Shown here: one piece after another, positions 47,381 through 54,290 of the stretch
How the letters are laid out: the number at the start of each line of letters is the position of its first letter
Numbering within the stretch: the stretch's first letter is position 1
Origin: Planomonospora_B alba
Lineage (GTDB): Bacteria > Actinomycetota > Actinomycetes > Streptosporangiales > Streptosporangiaceae
Direction of reading: 5' to 3'
NCBI RefSeq assembly: GCF_039534085.1
Contig: NZ_BAAAUT010000020.1
Location: forward strand, 51,801-115,800
Length of the DNA stretch: 64,000 nt
Made by a program: the position numbers and the translations under genes
Notes under the pieces: model-generated
Seen by the model: the letters and a program-made list of their open reading frames with translations, nothing else
The model's database searches: none
Told to the model about the DNA's origin: nothing

Positions 47381-49108
47381 ATGACCGACACCGGGAACGC
47401 CCAGGACCCGGCGAGCACCCCGACCGACTCGCCGCCCACCGCCCTCGCCGACGGACGGCGGCCGCTGCCCCGCTGCGACGAGGGCCGCATGCTGACCGGC
47501 GTCTGCGCCGGACTGGGCCGGTACACCGGGATCGACCCGGTGCTGTTCCGGGTCGGTTTCGCGATGCTGGTGATCGCCTCCGGTGCCGGGATCATCCTCT
47601 ACGTCGCGGCGTTCCTGCTGATGCGGGAGGTGGGCGGCGGCCCCGGCTACGTCGAGCAGTGGACCCGCCGCGACTTCGACGGCGAGACCGTGCTGGCCCT
47701 GCTGACCGGCGTCTTCGCCTTCGGCCTGTTCATCAACGTGAGCTCCGGCGGCATCGGCACCGCCAGCGTCGTGGTGGCCACCCTGTTCGCCGTGACCCTG
47801 CTCACCGCCCACTCGCGCGGCGCCGACCTGCTGGGCATGGCCCGCTGCCTGCCCGAGGGGCTCCGCCGCGCCCGCCGCGCGGCTCCTCCGGCCGCCGGGT
47901 CCGGGGCGCCCGCGGATGCCCGGGAGACCCTGGAGACCACGGGGACTGCGGGGGGCGCGGGGAGCACGGCGGTCATGGGGGTCCCGGAGAGCGCGGCCGC
48001 GCACCCGCAGGCCCCGCCCGCGGGGCCGCACCCGCCGGTCGCGGATCCGCCCCCGCCGGCCGTCGGCCCGCGTGCGGAGGACCCGTACACCGAGGACCCG
48101 TACACCGAGGACCCGCGGGTGGACCCGACCGCGGAGGGCCCGCCCGCCGAGGACCCGCGTGCGGAGGAGGTGCGGCGGCACGAGGAGCGGCGGCGCACCG
48201 TCGAGGAGGCGATCGCCGCGGCCAAGGCCCGGATGGCCGCCGCCCAGGCCCGTGCGGCGGGCGAGCCGCCCGCCGGCCCCGGCGGCACCGGCGTCTTCCC
48301 CGCCCCGCCGCCGGGAGCGGCGCCCCCGGCGGGACCCCGGCCGATCCCCGTGTCGTCGTTCGACTCCTCCGGCGCGCCCTTCGCGCCGCACGGTCCCTAC
48401 CGGCCGCCGGACCCCCGTGGAGGGCCCCCGCCGTACGGCGGCGCCCCCGTCGACCTCGCCGCCTACGGCCCGCCGCGGCGGCCGCCCCGGCAGCGGCGGC
48501 CGAAGACGTTCATCGGAACGATCACCACTTTCCTCGCCCTGATCATCGGAGGGATCATCATGGCGGTCCAGTCCGCTTCCGGACCGGTGAACATGACCGT
48601 CGTCGGCGCCTCGGTGCTCGTCACCATCGGCGCCGGCCTGCTGGTCGCCACCTGGTTCGGCCGCGGCGCCGCCCTGGTCGCGACGGGCACCGTCGTCGCG
48701 CTCGCCCTGGTCGTGGGGTCGGCGGTGAGCGACGTGCCGCGCAAGGTCGGCACCTACGACTGGGCGCCGGCCTCGGTGGGCCAGCTCTCCGAGAGCTACC
48801 TGGTGGGGGTCGGCGAAGGCACCCTGGATCTCAGCGAGGTGGCGTTCCCGCCGGGGTCGCGGACCGTCGTCGAGGCGGCGGTCGCGGTCGGCGAGCTCAC
48901 CGTCATCCTGCCCCCGACGGTCATGGCCGAGGTGACCGGGCACGCCAAGTTCGGCGACGTCAAGATCGACCACATGGTGCAGGGCGGCAACGACGTCCGG
49001 CACGAGAGGGTGCTGGAGCCGGAGGTGACCCCGGAGGGCGAGGTGGCGACCGTCGTGCTGACCGTCCGGGTGGGCTTCGGGGACGTGGAGGTGCGCCGTG
49101 CGGCCTGA
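47381..49108 (+). CDS. PspC-domain protein with LiaF-like C-terminus
   Basis: A 575-residue protein. After a Pro/Thr-rich start comes a PspC domain (RMLTGVCAGLGRYTGIDPVL and FRVGFAMLVIASGAGIILYV), more helices, a long Pro/Ala/Asp-rich cytoplasmic linker containing the tandem TEDPYTEDP, three helices (about 445-510), and a C-terminal beta-helix domain (LSEVAFPPGSRTVVEAAVAV; GELTVILPP) resembling the LiaF/DUF2154 cell-wall-active-antibiotic response domain. Together with the divergent two-component pair it suggests a LiaFSR-like envelope stress system. ATG 47381 with GGGAG upstream. Its 3' end overlaps the next gene by 11 bases. Confidence 0.85.
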   Translation: MTDTGNAQDPASTPTDSPPTALADGRRPLPRCDEGRMLTGVCAGLGRYTGIDPVLFRVGFAMLVIASGAGIILYVAAFLLMREVGGGPGYVEQWTRRDFDGETVLALLTGVFAFGLFINVSSGGIGTASVVVATLFAVTLLTAHSRGADLLGMARCLPEGLRRARRAAPPAAGSGAPADARETLETTGTAGGAGSTAVMGVPESAAAHPQAPPAGPHPPVADPPPPAVGPRAEDPYTEDPYTEDPRVDPTAEGPPAEDPRAEEVRRHEERRRTVEEAIAAAKARMAAAQARAAGEPPAGPGGTGVFPAPPPGAAPPAGPRPIPVSSFDSSGAPFAPHGPYRPPDPRGGPPPYGGAPVDLAAYGPPRRPPRQRRPKTFIGTITTFLALIIGGIIMAVQSASGPVNMTVVGASVLVTIGAGLLVATWFGRGAALVATGTVVALALVVGSAVSDVPRKVGTYDWAPASVGQLSESYLVGVGEGTLDLSEVAFPPGSRTVVEAAVAVGELTVILPPTVMAEVTGHAKFGDVKIDHMVQGGNDVRHERVLEPEVTPEGEVATVVLTVRVGFGDVEVRRAA

Positions 49109-49322
49109 GACGCGGCCCGAGGCCCGCTCCGAGCAGGACCGGCCGAGCCGGTGGCACCGCACGGACTGGATGGCCCTGCTCAGCGGCCTGCTCTTCGTCA
49201 CCGTCGGCATCCTCTACCTCAGCGTGCCGGACCTGCACCCGGGCGTCATGCTCCCGGTGGTCCTGGGCGGCCTGGCCTGCGCGGGCCTCATCGCCGTCCT
49301 CAGCCGCGCCATCCGGCGCTGA
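49098..49322 (+). CDS. Small two-helix membrane protein
   Basis: A 74-residue protein from GTG 49098: a basic, Glu/Arg-rich N-terminus (to about 30, with HRTDWMALLSG), two membrane helices (LLSGLLFVTVGILYLSV and MLPVVLGGLACAGLIAVL) and an arginine end. It overlaps the PspC/LiaF-like gene by 11 bases and is surely co-translated with it. No named family; it is probably an accessory of that system. Confidence 0.75.
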   Translation: MRPETRPEARSEQDRPSRWHRTDWMALLSGLLFVTVGILYLSVPDLHPGVMLPVVLGGLACAGLIAVLSRAIRR

Positions 49323-49381
49323 CCGCGCCCGGGCCGGTGGACCCCACGGCCGCGGGCGCCGGTAGGCGCTAGATTCGTGGG

Positions 49382-49957
49382 GTGATGGCTCTGGAGTTCG
49401 TCGGCACCGTCCGCGCCGTGCGGAGCGGGCTGGTGGACACGCTCGCGGACGTCGCCGGGATGACCGCGTGGGGGCGGGCGCACGCCGCCGAGCTGGGAAT
49501 CGGCCCCGACTTCACCGCCACCGAGGAGCTCCGGCGCGAGGTGGTCGAGCTCCGCCAGGCCGTACGCGCGCTGTTCGCCCGCGCGGTGGCGCCCGCCCCG
49601 CCGAGCAGCGCGGACGCCCACCGGCTGCCGGGGTTCGCCGAGGCGCTCGCCCTGGTCAACGCCGCGGCGCTGGCCGTACCGGTGGCGGCCCGGCTGGAGT
49701 GGCCCGAGGGCGGCGTTCCCGCGGCGCGGAACGTTCCGGCGGACGGCGCGGACGAGTCGGCCCGCATCCGCGCGGTCCTCGCCTCGGCGGCGATCGCGCT
49801 GCTGGCCGGGCCGGATCGCGAGCGGCTCCGTGTCTGCCCGGCCCCGCGCTGCGTGCTGTATTTCATCAAGGAGCACGCCCGGCAGGAGTGGTGCTCGACC
49901 GGCTGCGGCAACCGCGCCCGCGCCGCCCGCCACTACCGCAGGCACGGCTCCGGGTGA
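49382..49957 (+). CDS. CGNR zinc-finger (ABATE-domain) regulator
   Basis: A 191-residue protein with an N-terminal ABATE-type helical domain (to about 135) and a C-terminal CGNR finger: RVCPAPRCVLYFIKEHA, then EWCSTGCGNRARAARHY (C-x4-C ... C-x3-C-G-N-R-x-R). CGNR proteins are DNA-binding regulators, often stress-linked; the ABATE domain is thought to bind a ligand. Start GTG 49382 or ATG 49385. It is convergent with the LysR gene and 59 bases past the PspC unit. Confidence 0.88.
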   Translation: MMALEFVGTVRAVRSGLVDTLADVAGMTAWGRAHAAELGIGPDFTATEELRREVVELRQAVRALFARAVAPAPPSSADAHRLPGFAEALALVNAAALAVPVAARLEWPEGGVPAARNVPADGADESARIRAVLASAAIALLAGPDRERLRVCPAPRCVLYFIKEHARQEWCSTGCGNRARAARHYRRHGSG

Positions 49958-49985
49958 TCCCCCGCACCCCGCCCCTCCGCTCCCG

Positions 49986-50990
49986 CTAGACGCGCCGGGC
50001 GTTCTCCCGGCCCCAGCGGAGCAGGTGGTCGCGGACGGCCGCCACGGCCCGCCGGGCGGCGGCCCCGTCCCGGACGGCGAGGAACAGCGTGTTGATCGGC
50101 GGCAGCTCGGGCTCGGCGAGCAGGACGACCGTCCCCGCGGCCAGCTCGTCCTCGCACAGGTAGCGCGGGAGCACCGACATCCCGGCGCCCGCCGCGACGG
50201 CGCCGAGCACCCCGCGCAGGTCGGGCATGACGAGCGCGGCCGACATCGCCGGCCGGGTCCCGAACACGGTCCGCCAGTAGCGCCGGATGACCGGGAGGTC
50301 CTCCGCGTAGGCGACCACCGGCACCCCGGCCAGCCGTGCCGCGTCCGGCACCCGCGCGGCGCCCGCTCCGGTCTCCGGCACCCGCGCCGCACCCGTCCCC
50401 CCGCCGGACGTCCGGGCCGTGCCCGGCCCCGCCTCCCGTCCCCGGTCCGGGAGGGGGAGGCCCGCGCGGGCGGCCCACCGGGGCGCGGCCACCAGGACGA
50501 ACTCCTCGTCCACGAGCGGGGTCGCGTGCACGCCGCGGCGGCGGGGACGGACCGCGGAGACGACGAGGTCGAGCGTGCCGGTGGCGAGCCGGTCCAGCAG
50601 GTCGTCGGCGAGGCCGAGTTCGACGCGGAGCCGCAGGCCGCCCGCGACCAGCGGGGCGAGCGCGTGCACGATCCGGGTGGAGACGATCTCCGCGGGCCCG
50701 CCCAGGTGCACCGCGCGGACGGACGCCCCGGGGTCCAGGTCCGCCGCGACCGCCTCCTCCAGCGCGTCGAGGGGGCCGGCGAGCCGCCGGGCCAGCTCGT
50801 CGGCGGCGGCCGTGGGGGCGACTCCGCGCGGCAGGCGGTCGAACAGCCTGCGGTCCAGCGCCGCCTCCAATGCCTTGACCTGGGCGCTCACCGCGGGCTG
50901 GGAGAGCCCGAGGGCGTGGGCGGCGGCGGTGACGGAACCCGTGCGGTGCACGGCGAGGAAGGTGCGGAACAGGTCGAGCGAGACGGTCAC
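49986..50990 (-). CDS. LysR-family transcriptional regulator
   Basis: A 334-residue LTTR. N-terminal winged helix: LDLFRTFLAVHRTGSVTAAA, then HALGLSQPAVSAQVKALEAA, LDRRLFDRL. The C-terminal substrate-binding-like effector domain (about 90-330) contains a Gly/Ala/Pro-rich insertion (roughly 195-225, with TGAARVPETG and AGAARVPDAAR as internal near-repeats), atypical for the family. GTG 50990 is chosen; its GGAGGG is unusually close. It is divergent from the DJ-1 gene (87 bases apart), which it very likely controls, as is usual for LTTRs and their neighbours. Confidence 0.9.
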   Translation of the reverse strand: MTVSLDLFRTFLAVHRTGSVTAAAHALGLSQPAVSAQVKALEAALDRRLFDRLPRGVAPTAAADELARRLAGPLDALEEAVAADLDPGASVRAVHLGGPAEIVSTRIVHALAPLVAGGLRLRVELGLADDLLDRLATGTLDLVVSAVRPRRRGVHATPLVDEEFVLVAAPRWAARAGLPLPDRGREAGPGTARTSGGGTGAARVPETGAGAARVPDAARLAGVPVVAYAEDLPVIRRYWRTVFGTRPAMSAALVMPDLRGVLGAVAAGAGMSVLPRYLCEDELAAGTVVLLAEPELPPINTLFLAVRDGAAARRAVAAVRDHLLRWGRENARRV

Positions 50991-51076
50991 CCCTCCGATT
51001 CTCCCATCGAAATCCTGATGCCTTTGAAAGGTTCGGCTATTTGTTCTGATGCCTCGCGAGCGGTGATGCTTCTTCC

Positions 51077-51757
51077 ATGACTTCTCCGACAAAGCGCATC
51101 CTGACTGTTCTGACCAGCCATGACCGCCTCGGCGACACCGGCCGGGCCACCGGGTTCTACGTCTCGGAGGCCGCCCACCCGTGGGAGGTGTTCCGGAAGG
51201 CGGGCTTCGAGGTCGACCTGGCCAGCATCGCGGGCGGCGAGCCCCCGCAGGACGGCTACGACTCCGGCGACCCGGTCCAGCGGGAGTTCCTGGAGGTCTT
51301 CGGCGAGCGGCTGCGGACGACCCCGCGGCTGGCGGAGGTCGACCCTGCCGGGTACGACGCGGTCTTCTTCGCCGGCGGCCACGGCACCATGTGGGACTTC
51401 CCCGGCGACGGAGACGTCACCCGGGTGGCGCGGGCCGTCTACGAGCGCGGCGGAGTGGTGGCCGCCGTGTGCCACGGCCCCTCCGCCCTGGTGGACGTCA
51501 CGCTCTCGGACGGGACCCACCTGGTCTCCGGCAGGGAGGTGGCCGCCTTCACCAACGCCGAGGAGGCCGCCGTCGGGCTGACCGAGGCCGTGCCGTTCCT
51601 GCTGGCCGACGCGCTCACCGCGCGCGGCGCCCGGCACTCGGCCGGTCCGGAGTTCGCCGAGCACGTCGTGCGGGACGGCCGGCTGGTGACCGGCCAGAAC
51701 CCGGCGAGCGCCGCCGCCACCGCCGAGCAGGTCGTCGCGGCGCTGACCGAAATGTGA
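51077..51757 (+). CDS. DJ-1/PfpI family protein (Hsp31-like)
   Basis: A 226-residue class I glutamine amidotransferase-like protein. Nucleophile elbow VAAVCHGPSALV (cysteine about 135), the GGHGTMWDFP oxyanion region (about 98-107), an N-terminal glutamate in YVSEAAHPWEVF and a C-terminal VTGQNPASAA. These features mark the YDR533C/Hsp31 type, with glyoxalase III or holdase/deglycase-like activity toward methylglyoxal. Divergent from LysR. Downstream is a palindromic region and then a VOC (glyoxalase-fold) gene, so a reactive-carbonyl detoxification theme is possible. Confidence 0.9.
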   Translation: MTSPTKRILTVLTSHDRLGDTGRATGFYVSEAAHPWEVFRKAGFEVDLASIAGGEPPQDGYDSGDPVQREFLEVFGERLRTTPRLAEVDPAGYDAVFFAGGHGTMWDFPGDGDVTRVARAVYERGGVVAAVCHGPSALVDVTLSDGTHLVSGREVAAFTNAEEAAVGLTEAVPFLLADALTARGARHSAGPEFAEHVVRDGRLVTGQNPASAAATAEQVVAALTEM

Positions 51758-51762
51758 TTCAC

Positions 51763-51848
51763 ATCACTCTAATATAACGGCACAGATAGCTTGAGTCCGT
51801 TAGATTGTCCGGTGACGATCTAACGGACTCAGCCGTTAGAAGAGTGAT
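51763..51848. promoter_or_regulatory. Nested palindrome upstream of the VOC operon
   Basis: Inner arms TGAGTCCGTTAGAT (51792-51805) and ATCTAACGGACTCA (51818-51831) are perfectly complementary, 14 bases with a 12-base spacer. Outer sequence repeats the theme: ATCACTCT...TAACGG (51763-51780) mirrors CCGTTAGAAGAGTGAT (51833-51848). The word CCGTTAGA or its complement occurs three times. This AT-richer block ends 12 bases before the VOC start. It may be a multi-site operator (TetR/MarR style) or a transcript hairpin controlling the operon, and could also end the DJ-1 transcript. Confidence 0.75.
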
Positions 51849-51860
51849 GGGAGAAGAGCT

Positions 51861-52304
51861 GTGACCTTCCGGACCGGCCACGTCGGCCTCAACGTCTCCG
51901 ACCTCGACGCCTCCACGGACTTCTACCGCAAGGTCTTCGGCTTCGAGGTCGTCGGCTCCTCGCACGAGGACGGCCGCCGCTACGCCTTCCTCGGCCTCGA
52001 CGGCACGCTGGTGCTGACCCTCTGGCAGCAGAGCGAGGGCCGCTTCTCCCCCGCCCTGCCCGGCCTGCACCACCTGTCCTTCCAGGTGCCCGACATCGAG
52101 ACCGTGCGGCGGGCCGAGGCGGCGGTGCGGGAGCTCGGCGCCGTGCTCCACCACGACGGCGTCGTCCCGCACGGCGAGGGGTCGTCCTCCGGCGGCGTCT
52201 TCTTCGAGGACCCGGACGGCATCCGGCTGGAGGTCTACGCGCCCGACGGCGCCGGAGACCGTCCCGCTCCCACCCCCGGAGCCCCCACCTGCGGATTCTT
52301 CTAG
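51861..52304 (+). CDS. VOC-family (glyoxalase/bleomycin-resistance fold) protein
   Basis: A 147-residue VOC protein: FRTGHVGLNVSDLDASTDFY and LPGLHHLSFQVPDIETVRRA form the two beta-alpha-beta-beta-beta units, with metal-type residues H7, H72 and E at FFEDPDGIRLEVYAP (about E123). The proline-rich tail is short. The family includes glyoxalase I, dioxygenases and antibiotic-binding proteins, so the activity is not defined. GTG 51861 with GGGAGA. First gene of a tight three-gene set. Confidence 0.88.
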   Translation: MTFRTGHVGLNVSDLDASTDFYRKVFGFEVVGSSHEDGRRYAFLGLDGTLVLTLWQQSEGRFSPALPGLHHLSFQVPDIETVRRAEAAVRELGAVLHHDGVVPHGEGSSSGGVFFEDPDGIRLEVYAPDGAGDRPAPTPGAPTCGFF

Positions 52305-52333
52305 ACCGGACCGGCAGGCGAAAGGGAGGGGCG

Positions 52334-53251
52334 ATGAGGCATCCGGGAGAGACCGCGGTGCAGCGGCGGGCCGGGGTGCGCCCCGGCGACTGGGGATCGG
52401 CGCGCGTCCGGGCGGAGATCCCCGCCGTGGCGGGCGGCTTCCTGCGCGCGCAGCGCATGGTCGTCGTCGGCGCCGCGGACGCCTCCGGCCGGGTCTGGGC
52501 GAGCGCGCTGACCGGGCCGGCCGGGTTCGCCGAGGCGACGGACGACCGCACCGTCGTGGTCCGCGCGCTGCCCGGCCCGCACGACCCGCTGTCGGGGCTC
52601 CTCACCGGCGAGGCCGACCACGAGCTCGGGATGCTCGCCGTCGAGCCGGCGACCCGGCGGCGGATGCGGGTCAACGGCCGGGCCCGCCGCCGCGGCGACC
52701 GGCTGGTGGTCCGCACCGACCAGGTCTACGCCAACTGCCCCAAGTACATCCGGGCACGGGAGATCACCGGGGAGGACGCCGAGCCGTGGAGCGGGGCGGG
52801 CCCGGCGGTGTCCAGGACGGACGCGCTCACCGCCGGCCAGCGCGAGTGGATCGCCGGGGCCGACACGTTCTTCGTGGCCACCCGGGCACCCGGCCTGGGC
52901 GCGGACGTGTCCCACCGGGGCGGCGGCCCGGGGTTCGTCCGGGTCGCCGGAGACCGCCGGCTGGTCTGGCCGGACTACCCCGGGAACATGATGTACATGA
53001 CGCTCGGCAACCTGGAGCTGGACGAGCGCTGCGGGCTGCTCTTCCTCGACTGGGAGAGCGGCGACGCGCTGCACCTGACCGGTCGGGCCCGCGTGGACTG
53101 GGACCCGCGCGGCGTCCCCGGGGCGCAGCGGCTCGTCGGCTTCGACGTGGACGAGGCCGTGCACGTCCGCGGGGCGGTCCCGCTCCGCTGGACCTCCGGG
53201 GACCACTCCCGCCACAACCCGCCCGTGACGGCGGCCGCCGGCCGCGCGTGA
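52334..53251 (+). CDS. Pyridoxamine 5'-phosphate oxidase-like (FMN-binding split barrel) protein
   Basis: A 305-residue protein with two split-barrel-type parts: VRAEIPAVAGGFLRAQRMVV, SGRVWASALTGPAGF, LGMLAVEPATRRRMRVNGRA; then QREWIAGADTFFVATRAPGL, GADVSHRGGGPGFVRV, LVWPDYPGNMMYMTLGNLEL and GLLFLDWESGDALHLTGRA. These match the PNPOx-like family that reads HRGGxPGFV; many bind FMN or F420 and reduce small molecules. 29 bases after the VOC gene; AGGGAGGGGCG upstream of ATG. Not a canonical PdxH. Confidence 0.85.
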   Translation: MRHPGETAVQRRAGVRPGDWGSARVRAEIPAVAGGFLRAQRMVVVGAADASGRVWASALTGPAGFAEATDDRTVVVRALPGPHDPLSGLLTGEADHELGMLAVEPATRRRMRVNGRARRRGDRLVVRTDQVYANCPKYIRAREITGEDAEPWSGAGPAVSRTDALTAGQREWIAGADTFFVATRAPGLGADVSHRGGGPGFVRVAGDRRLVWPDYPGNMMYMTLGNLELDERCGLLFLDWESGDALHLTGRARVDWDPRGVPGAQRLVGFDVDEAVHVRGAVPLRWTSGDHSRHNPPVTAAAGRA

Positions 53252-53265
53252 GGACAGGAGGCACG

Positions 53266-53709
53266 ATGTTCACCGAGGAGACGGCCCGGGCCAAGGTCCA
53301 GGCGGCCGAGGACGCGTGGAACACCCGGGACCCCGAGCGGGTCTCGCTGGCCTACACGCCCGACTCGGTCTGGCGCAACCGGGACGAGTTCATCGTCGGC
53401 CGCGAGCGGATCAGGGAGTTCCTGGCCCGCAAGTGGGCCAGGGAGCTGGACTACGCGCTCCGCAAGGAGCTGTGGGGGTTCCGCGGCAACCGCATCGCCG
53501 TACGGTTCCAGTACGAGTGGCACGACGCCGGCGGCCAGTGGTGGCGCAGCTACGGCAACGAGCTGTGGGAGTTCGCCGACGCGGGGCCGCACAGCGGGCT
53601 GATGCGGCGCAGGGAGGCGAGCATCAACGACGTGCGGATCGCGGAGTCCGAGCGCCGGATCCCCGGCCCGCGCGCCCCCGGCGAGGAGTGCGTGCTTCCC
53701 GTCTTCTGA
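53266..53709 (+). CDS. NTF2-like protein (DUF1348)
   Basis: A 147-residue SnoaL/NTF2-fold protein: AEDAWNTRDPERVSLAYTPD, SVWRNRDEFIVGRERIREFL, ALRKELWGFRGNRIAVRFQY and WHDAGGQWWRSYGNELWEF, closely the DUF1348 family. The family has a small hydrophobic pocket; function unknown. ATG 53266 with AGGAGG. Third gene of the VOC/PNPOx-like set, 14 bases downstream, so one transcript likely. Confidence 0.9.
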   Translation: MFTEETARAKVQAAEDAWNTRDPERVSLAYTPDSVWRNRDEFIVGRERIREFLARKWARELDYALRKELWGFRGNRIAVRFQYEWHDAGGQWWRSYGNELWEFADAGPHSGLMRRREASINDVRIAESERRIPGPRAPGEECVLPVF

Positions 53710-53804
53710 CGGACGGACGGTTGACCCGGGACGACAGAGGCGTACGTTCGGTTTGGAACCCGGCTCTCACTTCTCCTGCCCCTCCGGGGTGAACTGGAGG
53801 ACGT

Positions 53805-54290
53805 ATGCCCACAGTCACCGTCACCGTCGACGGAGTCACCTACGAGGAGGAGGTCGAGCCGCGCCTCCTCCTCGTCCACTTCCTGCGGGACCGGCTCGGC
53901 AAGACCGGCACGCCCGTCGGCTGCGACACCGGCAACTGCGGCGCCTGCACCGTGATGCTCGACGGCCGCAGCGCCAAGAGCTGCTCCGTGCTCGCCGTGC
54001 AGGCCGACGGGAGCGACATCGTCACCGTCGAGGGCCTCGCCTCGGGCGGCGGGCTGCACCCCATGCAGCAGGCCTTCCACGAAGAGCACGCCCTGCAGTG
54101 CGGATACTGCACCCCGGGCATGATCATGGCGGCGATCGACCTGCTCAAGGACGACCCCGACCCGTCGGAGGAGGCCGTCCGCGCCGGGCTGGAGGGCAAC
54201 CTGTGCCGGTGCACGGGCTACTGCACCATCGTCCGCGCGGTACGGCGCGGCGCCCGCTCGATGTCGGGTGAGGAGGTGCCGGCCCCGTGA
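53805..54290 (+). CDS. coxS: Molybdenum hydroxylase iron-sulphur (small) subunit, CoxS-like
   Basis: A 161-residue two-cluster [2Fe-2S] subunit of the CO dehydrogenase/xanthine oxidase family. N-terminal ferredoxin-type cluster: C40, C45, C48 and C60 (GCDTGNCGAC). C-terminal cluster: C99, C102, C134, C136 (CGYC and CRC). Electrons pass from the Mo site through these to FAD. ATG 53805 with CTGGAGGA. Its stop overlaps the coxL start (GTGA), the first of two such couplings in this operon. Confidence 0.93.
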   Translation: MPTVTVTVDGVTYEEEVEPRLLLVHFLRDRLGKTGTPVGCDTGNCGACTVMLDGRSAKSCSVLAVQADGSDIVTVEGLASGGGLHPMQQAFHEEHALQCGYCTPGMIMAAIDLLKDDPDPSEEAVRAGLEGNLCRCTGYCTIVRAVRRGARSMSGEEVPAP

